Shown here piece by piece: positions 57,256 to 64,000 of a stretch of 64,000 bases of DNA. The DNA lies in the NCBI GenBank assembly GCA_024500155.1, contig CM044862.1:22417501-22481500 (forward strand). The letters are read 5' to 3'. The notes under the pieces were generated by a model, which was not told where the DNA came from, did no database searches, and was given only the letters and a program-made list of their open reading frames with translations. The stretch's first letter is position 1. Each line of letters begins with the position of its first letter. A program made the translations under genes and the position numbers. The stretch comes from Chenopodium formosanum (taxonomy: Eukaryota > Streptophyta > Magnoliopsida > Caryophyllales > Amaranthaceae).

Positions 57256-59270
57256 TGTAGACACCCAATTGTGTCTCCCTAAAACCAAACCCAGTGATGA
57301 ATATATTTCACGTCATTTGATTATCGAACAAAGCGAAAGTGTGAAAAGTCTAGTGATGAAGATGCTTTTATTAAAATATCTTTTCTTTCTATTTTCGAAA
57401 ATATTTCTTTTCTTACCTTATTTTTGAAAAATGTGCATTCCAGTTTATTTTGGTTCATGATATGGGTCCAATAATGGTTTAGTTGGATGAGTCTTGAAAA
57501 GACCTTTCCAACGATATATTATAAGCCCAATTCCGATGAATAATGAGGAAGTTATGGCCAAAATACTAAACTGGGCTGGAACCGGATCTTACCTACGACC
57601 CAATGATCATGTGGAGGGTCCAAAGGTCTAATCCTATTCCTAAACTAATTAGGATTAATTAAAAGCTTCTATAAGTTTCTAAAATATCTTAATTATCCTT
57701 TTTGAAAAGATAAGATTAAAGAATTTGAGTTAAATAAAAACTTTCCTTTTCTTAAATCCTAATTCTATTCGAATTTAAAGATGCTCAAAGACAGTCAGAT
57801 TTTATTTTTGTGTCTCATAATCTTTATCCAAATTTTATATGTTTGGATAGATCTTGAAATTATCTTTCCAATGTTATATTATAATATTAATTCCGAGCTA
57901 TAACGAAAAAGATTATGAATGAGATACAAAACTTTATCCAAAACTGACACTGTCCTACTATTTCGGCCATATTTTTTAATATACAAACTATTTTAATCTG
58001 ATTTTAATTGGGTTGGAAAGTAGACTTCAAGAGCTTTCCAACGACATATTATATGCCTTATTTGAAAATATGGATCAAAAGATATGATAAAAACAAAATC
58101 CGCAAAAACTGTTGTCCATTGAGTTTTATTTCGATTCGAATTCGGATTCTTTTCTTATTCTTCGACTCTCTTTTTTCTTTATAAATAGAGGTCATATCTC
58201 CCCTTTTTCAATGACCAACTCTCATCAAGAAATTCTTGATTCTCTCTCTCTTTCTAAGCCTAACTTTTTACAAACACAATTCCTTATACATTAGCACTAG
58301 ACACACCTAGCATAGTTCGAAGTTGCCTTCGCCCAAGACGTGAAAGGTTTGATTTCTGAGGGTTTGGTCCCAAATCTCTATTTCAATTATTTAATTCAAT
58401 TGTTTGATTTTATATTTTCCTTGAAGTTACTAACGTGTGTATTTTGTTATTATAAAAAGATATGAGGCATCCAAGTAAGTGCTTTAATTGTTTGCATTGA
58501 TATTATGATTTAGAAATCATGTCTAGGTTGTTATTATGATTCCTAGTGTCATGTTAGGGTGTTTTGATTTTCCTAATATCATGTTTAGGGTAACAACTAT
58601 AATTTCTAATATCAAATATGACAATTATGATTCCTGCGATACTTCCTATTCTTTTCTAATATTTATTCATGTTAGTATCATGTTAGGGTTAAAACTTTGA
58701 TTTCTATTGTTTAGTGACATGCTAGGGTTTGTTATTAATCTTGTTAGTATCATGCCTAGGATCTTGCTATTATTATGTTTTACCATGAACATGTTTATTT
58801 TTTATGATTATTATTGTTATTATAATTATTGTTATATAATTATTATTATTATTATGTTGCTTGATATTTATTGTTATTGCTTGATCACGCCTTTTATGCA
58901 TGTTTAAAGGGAATTGATACTTGTAATCATGCTTAATAAGATAATTATTAATCTTGTTTAGGGTTAATATGATTATAATTCAAGTGATCGCCAATAATAG
59001 TTTTGTTTGTGCATTATATTCAACCAACATAGATAAACAGGTTTAGGGTAAACCTAATGATTGTATGTTAGTCAGAAAGCGCACACGAATACGATCAGAA
59101 TAAAGTAGATGCCTATATTAGGGCAGGTTCAATCTCTTTTAGGTTGGATTTTTACCTTCATCTCCTAACTACCAGTCATGGTTCCAGACCTATTAGAGTT
59201 GACGATCTCCTGGAGCGTTAAGGGGTGTAACCTTCACCCTGTGAACGGTTTACAAGTTCATAAAACTTGT
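57256..59270 (+). repeat. Gypsy LTR copy in + orientation
   Basis: Starts TGTAGACACCCAATTG and is similar, by landmark phrases, to the minus-strand copies (ATTCCGATGAATAATGAGGA near 57530, ACGTGAAAGG near 58338, GGTTTAGGGTAAACCTAATG near 59040). TATAAATAG at 58180. It is followed at 59271 by TTGGCGACTC, the primer-site-like start of an internal region, so this probably is a 5' LTR whose interior is lost. It lacks the CGCCAGGCG cluster of the other copies and instead has three phrases of the type TTGGAAAG..CTTTCCAACG. Confidence 0.75.
58180..58188 (+). promoter_or_regulatory. TATA box of gypsy LTR
   Basis: TATAAATAG, followed by a pyrimidine-rich stretch TCTCTCTCTCTTTC about 55 bases downstream, the usual LTR transcription start layout. 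Confidence 0.55.
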
Positions 59271-60100
59271 TGGCGACTCTTTTTCTCTATCTTCTTTCCT
59301 TTTGGACGCCACCATACTTAAGTGTATGATCACAGTGGGGTTTCAAGTTAGGGGTAATGCTTGAAATATTCCCTGCAGTACTGTACGGACAAAGGGGAGG
59401 AAGAGAGAGAGGCGTGTGAGAGAGAGAGAGAGAGGGGTTAGAGTGTTTGGTTGCTTGCTTCACAATGTATTGTATGGGTTAATTATGACTTATGTCAACC
59501 CTAGGCATGGCCTCTATTTATATATCACATATATAATTAGAGTCCATGTGAAGCCCAAACACTTAACCCAATTCAAACTACACTAGCCCTACTCCTTATA
59601 TGGCTTTTCATATCCTCATGAGGCCCATTAATGGGCCTCTTACTTGTTTAACCCAATACCCTTGTTGTGTGACTTCATAGGCTCCATATTGGGCTTTGGA
59701 CTATTTAACTAGCCCTAACATCATTTGTAATATCTAGCACTAAACAATGACGACCCAAAAGAATGAACTTATTATTTCCATAATAGTGATCCTTGATATA
59801 TCTAGTAATTGCACTTATCGAAGACAAAATTCCTTTAGTAATACCTATATATATTGGAGTTTATGGGTTCGAATCTTGTTCAAAGCATATTTTATTTTGT
59901 TAAATGAAGTGGCTAGCTTATATGGCGCAATTACTTTGGATGATGATGTCGCATTGTGACATAGCACAATAAGTACACATACTTTGAAGAGTGCCACGTG
60001 GCACCGTTCCTTTAAAAGGAACGTCTTCTAATATATAGTATATATAAATAGGTATTAATTCTACGTAGAAGAATTGAAGATGAAAAATGTTGCAATATAT
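59271..60100. other. Unassigned repeats: short gypsy leader, GA tract, possible reversed LTR edge
   Basis: 59271-59395 looks like leader of the gypsy element. 59398-59440 is GA-rich (GAGAGAGAGAGAGAG). The phrase GCCCTAACA ending at 59720 could be the start of a reversed copia-type LTR (TGTTAGGGC), but no partner edge or duplication was found. 59990-60025 has CACGTGGCAC and a hairpin CGTTCCTTT/AAAGGAACG. Confidence 0.4.
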
Positions 60101-60891
60101 CCTATATTAGAAGCGTGAAGGGCCATCCTATATTCCTATCCAATTTTCGGGCATTAAATTACGTTTTAGGCGTGGATGATAATCATATGAGATTCTTAGC
60201 ATATCATCAGATTCTCATTCTTGAAAATCCGCACTTTTCCAACTCAATTCGATGGGATTCTTTGATCTTAAAGGGGATCTTCTATAATTTTGCACGTGAG
60301 GGGTTATTTTCTGGTTTCGAATCATTAATAACTTTCATATTTAAAGGAAAGATGAGAGAGAAAAAAAAAGACATTTTTTATTACATTTTGATTGAGTTAG
60401 GTGAGTTCTTCCACTCTTCTTTCTAAAAAGGAGGGTGAAGTCGTGACCTAAAAGATCAAATAGAGCAGGACTTCCAAAAATTCTTGTTATACGTTCATAC
60501 CACCTATAGGTAGTTTTGGACAAGTTTCCTTTGTCGATGCAAAGCGAAGAACCTTATCAGGGCTTGACAATATTTACTCATGGGTGGGGCAAGCTCTTCT
60601 AGCAACCTCCAAGTTCAAGACTAGAAAGAAAATAGAAAGAAAAAAAGAAAACTCTTTTTCTTTCTCGAAAAAGTGATTCGATTGTGGGATTTGAAAGGAA
60701 CTCAAATTTTTGGTGCAATTTCCACGGAATTGAGACAAAACTTTACTAACATAGTTTCATCAACCCGAAGCACCACCGTTTAGGCGGCTTACAGTAGCTC
60801 ATGGAACATCCCCTTTTTCACAATAATCAAATTAAAAAGAGGAAGGAGTTAGTATCATCACATACGTCAAACAAAAAGAAAATAAAGAATA
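60101..60891. other. Mixed DNA with a plastid 16S rRNA-like patch
   Basis: 60534-60568 reads CGATGCAAAGCGAAGAACC followed by TTATCAGGGCTTGACA. This matches, from memory, the plastid/bacterial-type 16S rRNA segment near the 3' major domain with about one difference. Flanking DNA was not recognised as rRNA. A 103-residue open frame at 60115-60426 has no recognisable domain. The region might be a scrambled organellar insertion. Confidence 0.4.
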
Positions 60892-61923
60892 CGGCTATTT
60901 CACCAAATGTCACTGAGTACTTAAAAAATTCACCAAATGCCATCAAGATTTTCAAAATTCACCAAATGCCATCGAGCTTTTAAAAAATTCACCAAATGCC
61001 ATTAATAACTAACTGTCGTTAACTCCGTTAGTCATTAAGATTAAATCTTGACACGTGTCATAATATGATTGGTTCATTTTAATTAATAAAAATGTTTTTT
61101 TTTCTTCATTTACGTGGCAAAAATTGCTCGGGTATAGTTTTGAGGGTCATTTTGAACATTTATGGGTACAAATTAAGCTCGGAATTGACAAAAAAATAAC
61201 ATAAATGCTTCGTTATATGTGTTGAAAATTATTTCGATTAGCGTGTTGTTATTTTTTAACCATCTAAGGTGATCAGGTAAGGTTTTGGGGGTCATTTATG
61301 TATCTTTATGGATACAAATTAAGCTCAAAATTAACAAGAAAAAAAAAACGTAAATGCTCCGTTTTGTGTGTTGAAAAATATTTCGATCAGCGTGTCGTTA
61401 TTTTTTAACCATCAAAATTGATCGGGTAAAGTTTTGGGGGTCATTATGATCCTTTAAGATAACAAGTCAAGCTCGGAATTGACTAAAAAATAACATAAAT
61501 GCCCCGTATTTTATGTCGATATCAAAAAAAAAATTTCGAAAAAAATGCAAAATGGGGTATTTACGTTTTTTTTTTCTTCTAACTTCGAGTTTAATTTGTA
61601 TCCATAAAGGGTCAAAATGACCCCCAAAACCTTACCCGAACATATTCGTCACGAAAATCGAAATAAAGTATTATTTTTATTCATTAAAATAAATAAATAT
61701 TGTGTATTAATTTTAAAAAGTAATGACATTTGGTGAAATAATTTTCCAAAGTAATGACATTTGGTGAAATAAAAATTGCAGTAACGGAAAACTAACGTCC
61801 ATATGCTATAAGTGGCACGAGGTGTCATTGTATTGTTTCTCAGTGACATTTGGAGAATTTTGAAAACTTTGATGGCATTTGATGAATTTTGTAAGTACTC
61901 AGTGGCATTTGGTGAAATAGCCG
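60892..61923. mobile_element. Third MULE-like element, perfect 9-bp target duplication
   Basis: Ends CGGCTATTTCACCAAATG and CATTTGGTGAAATAGCCG are perfect inverted repeats at the tips and similar for about 150 bases. The flanking duplication is TAAAGAATA (60883-60891 and 61924-61932). Each arm is built of repeated TTCACCAAATGCC units. The interior has three tandem ~150-bp repeats (from about 61131, 61278 and 61430), each containing TTTTGGGGGTCATT and AATTAAGCTC, then an inverted copy at 61560-61640. No coding capacity. Confidence 0.88.
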
Positions 61924-62133
61924 TAAAGAATATGATATCATGAGTAAGCTATCAAATTTTGTCTTATTACAATATAAGATAAAACTTTTTATGTTAATTT
62001 TTGACATCAAATTCTATCCTAAGACTTGACTAAACACATTATTAATTAACAATGACTTACACACAAAAGACCAATAATTCATAAAATTGATATAGGAAGT
62101 AGTAGAATCACTAAAGATAATAATTTAATTAAA

Positions 62134-62442
62134 ATGGGAAAAGTGAAATTATTTGGGTCTTGGGCTAGTCCTTACGGTAGAAGAGTGGAAATGACGCTAA
62201 AATGGAAAGGAATTGAGTATGAATACGTAGAGGAAGATCTACAAAACAAGAGTGAAGAGCTTCTTAAGTACAACCCCATTTACAAGAAGTTACTAGTGCT
62301 TGTTCATGATGGAAAGGCGGTCATCGAGTCGTTGGTTATCATGGAGTATATCGATGAAACTTGGAAAGATGAACCTATTTTACCTAGTGACTCTTATGAG
62401 AGAGCTTAAGCTCGGCTCTGGTCTAAGTTTGTTGATGATAAG
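62134..62442 (+). pseudogene. Second tau-class GST, exon 1 only
   Basis: ATG at 62134: MGKVKLFGSWASPYGRRVEM, then EYEYVEEDLQNKSEELLKYN, HDGKAVIESLVIMEYIDETW, ending WSKFVDDK at an AAG|GTATGA donor. The catalytic Ser is in SPYG as in active tau GSTs. The conserved cis-Pro (IPVL) is Leu (LLVL), and a CAA-to-TAA change at 62407 truncates the protein at ERA. It is the same strand and about 85% alike to the exon at 42776, indicating an old tandem duplication. Exon 2 is not found before the window ends; the intron may hold the Helitron-like ends and microsatellite to the right. Confidence 0.88.
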
Positions 62443-62444
62443 GT

Positions 62445-63396
62445 ATGAACATGGATTATCTTACCAACTACTTCTATACTTTTTTTAATATTTTAAAACT
62501 AGTTTGAGGCCCGGGCAATGTCCCGGGTCATTTTTTTATATAAAGTAAATTGTTTTAAAAAATAACTTTAATAAATTAAAGGGAAATCTATTGATGGTTT
62601 TATAATTTTAAAAAAAAAACATTTTTTTTTTATAAATTTTATTGAATATTAACAAAATTCATTATGAAATATGCAGTAACCTAACTTTTATACTTCATAT
62701 TAGTTTGTTTTATCTGTTAAATGAATTTTTTATCTACCATTATAAATTTCTTCAAAGTATAGATGAGCAAACGAAAGAATGAGGATTAAAAAAATTAGCA
62801 TTTATGAACATTAATTTTTTGTGAGTGAAAATTGATGATTAGTTTTAATATGACATGAATCACATGACCTTGGTTGTCAAAAAAAAAAAAAAAAGAATCA
62901 CATGACCCAACATCCTTTATCAATTCATGATGACACGTGGCATAATTTATTGAACATTATCAAAATTCATTATAAAATATGCAGTTACCTAACTTTTATA
63001 CTTCATATTAGTTTGTTTTATTTGTTAAAGGAATCTTCACCTACCATTATAAATTTCTTCAAAGTAAACATATGTGATTTTGAAATTGCTATGTATTTTT
63101 GTGTTACATATTTTAAATATGCAGTACATATAACCTATATGAATTATGGATGAGACGATGAGTACACGAAAGAATGAGATTATATTGAATTTAATTTGCT
63201 ATTAGTATATATATAAGTTCAATTAAAAATTTAGAATTTATGAACATAGATTTTTTGTGAGGAAACATTAATGATCAGTTTTAATATGACATGAGTCACA
63301 TGCCCCCACATCATTTATCAAGTCATGACGACAAGTGGCAAGAATCATGACACGTGGCATGATTACAATTCTTGGGCCATGGGTTTTAATATACTT
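62445..63396. other. Putative GST intron / Helitron body
   Basis: AT-rich. Two related segments (62640-62760 and 62945-63060) share AACATTATCAAAATTCATTA-like phrases and CTACCATTATAAATTTCTTC, an internal duplication of about 120 bases some 305 bases apart. The phrase ATGACACGTGGCAT recurs (62930, 63349). No coding sequence. Confidence 0.5.
62498..62535 (-). mobile_element. Helitron 3' terminus, minus strand
   Basis: ACTAGTTTGAGGCCCGGGCA then ATGTCCCGGG. On the minus strand this is the hairpin CCCGGGACATTGCCCGGG about 10 bases before CTAG followed by T, a very common plant Helitron end. The body would extend rightward. Confidence 0.7.
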
Positions 63397-63460
63397 CCTC
63401 CGGTCCAATTTACTCGCAACAAAAAAATATTCCTTTGTTGCGAGTAAATTGGACCGGAGG
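63397..63460. mobile_element. Short hairpin MITE (Stowaway-like)
   Basis: Perfect 27-bp arms: CCTCCGGTCCAATTTACTCG with CAACAAA, and its exact complement at 63434-63460, separated by 10 bases. The end CTTCCTCCGGTCC resembles Stowaway CTCCCTCCG. Flanked by TA. Confidence 0.75.

Positions 63461-63462
<2 letters not shown>

Positions 63463-63543
<81 letters not shown>
63463..63543. repeat. (TA)n microsatellite
   Basis: About 80 bases of pure TA directly after the hairpin MITE. Confidence 0.97.
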
Positions 63544-63544
<1 letters not shown>

Positions 63545-63572
63545 TAGGTTAAATCCCGTGCCATGCACGATC
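63544..63572 (-). mobile_element. Helitron 3' terminus, minus strand
   Basis: CTAGGTTAAATCCCGTGCCA then TGCACG: on the minus strand, the hairpin CGTGCATGGCACG is followed by 11 bases and CTAG. The body would extend past the window end. No further features were recognised from 63573 to 64000. Confidence 0.6.
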
Positions 63573-64000
63573 ATAATTAAACTTTACAACAAAATTTATA
63601 AAAAATGGTGTTAATTCAACAAATTTATCCCAAAAAAAAAAAAAAATTTGTAACAAAATAATATAATAGTCTCTAATTAAAGATATTGATGGTCAAAGTT
63701 GTGTCTCAACAAATGTGCAAATTCAACCATAAGTCGGTCATAACTTATAAAAAAACGGAGGAACATAATATAATAAAATGATTTTGTTCAGTTGTTCTTA
63801 TAAACGTTATGTATAATTGTAAGATTTATACAAAGTATCCTACCAAAATTATTATTCCTATTTTTAATTAAAATAAATTTTAAGTCGGAGGAAAAAAAAT
63901 AATAATATTATGATAATCTTGGATGATGATATATGTCAATACCTTAATTTAAAACTATGTTAGTATATTTGTAACTAAAAGATTTATAGTATATAAAATA

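Noticed and set aside
59398..59720. Reversed copia LTR ending at 59720
   Set aside because: Only one edge (TGTTAGGGC on minus) is visible; no partner edge or target duplication found.
60115..60426. 103-aa open frame near the 16S-like patch
   Set aside because: I could not assign any plastid, mitochondrial or nuclear family; listed only as unassigned DNA.

Overview
This is nuclear DNA from a flowering plant. The evidence is nested plant-type LTR retrotransposons (Ty3/gypsy Tat-like and Athila-like, Ty1/copia), plant CACTA, MULE, Stowaway and Helitron signatures, plant LINEs ending in an RNase H domain, and two tau-class glutathione S-transferase (GST) remnants with the single intron typical of that class. 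The host is probably a eudicot; an Amaranthaceae or other Caryophyllales origin is only a guess from the overall flavour. I see no intact host gene: nearly every base is either mobile-element DNA or a pseudogene.

Layout: 1-338 is a CACTA terminus. 342-2315 is a reversed, broken LINE. 2316-6275 is AT-rich LTR-like DNA ending in the block TGTAGACACCC that recurs five times in the window. 6607-12003 is a reversed CACTA element with transposase and accessory-protein remnants; it is cut off and fused to the pol of a reversed Tat-like gypsy element (12004-19534). 19535-21066 holds a remnant with palindromic subterminal repeats, a hAT-like MITE and AT-rich DNA. 21067-28592 is a young Athila-like element with near-identical LTRs, one long intact gag-like ORF (22960-24705) and no pol, preceded by a fragment of a second tandem unit. 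28593-36778 is a 5'-truncated copia-like element (family C) carrying a nested 2-kb solo LTR. 36779-38672 holds two head-to-tail fragments of the gypsy LTR.

40281-41546 is a MULE-like element with ~300-bp inverted repeats that carries a GRF zinc-finger gene remnant; it sits inside a Stowaway-like MITE. 42776-53109 is a tau GST pseudogene whose intron contains a Helitron end and a foldback MITE, the latter split by a complete 7.77-kb family C element (44402-52169, target duplication TTTTA). 53726-55475 is a 5'-truncated LINE with an 11-bp target duplication, interrupted in its RNase H domain by a 194-bp MULE-type MITE. 55928-56825 is a second, unrelated-looking MULE-like element, again containing a GRF zinc-finger fragment. 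57256-59270 is a gypsy LTR in + orientation. 60892-61923 is a third MULE-like element with a perfect 9-bp target duplication. 62134-62442 is exon 1 of a second broken tau GST. The end of the window has further Helitron termini, a perfect hairpin MITE and a TA microsatellite.

The most noteworthy points are the repeated association of GRF zinc-finger fragments with long-TIR MULE-like elements, the pol-less Athila-like element with its conserved 581-aa ORF and CpG-rich palindrome clusters inside its LTRs, and the copia family whose two copies share the same degenerate pol and therefore must have been mobilised in trans.
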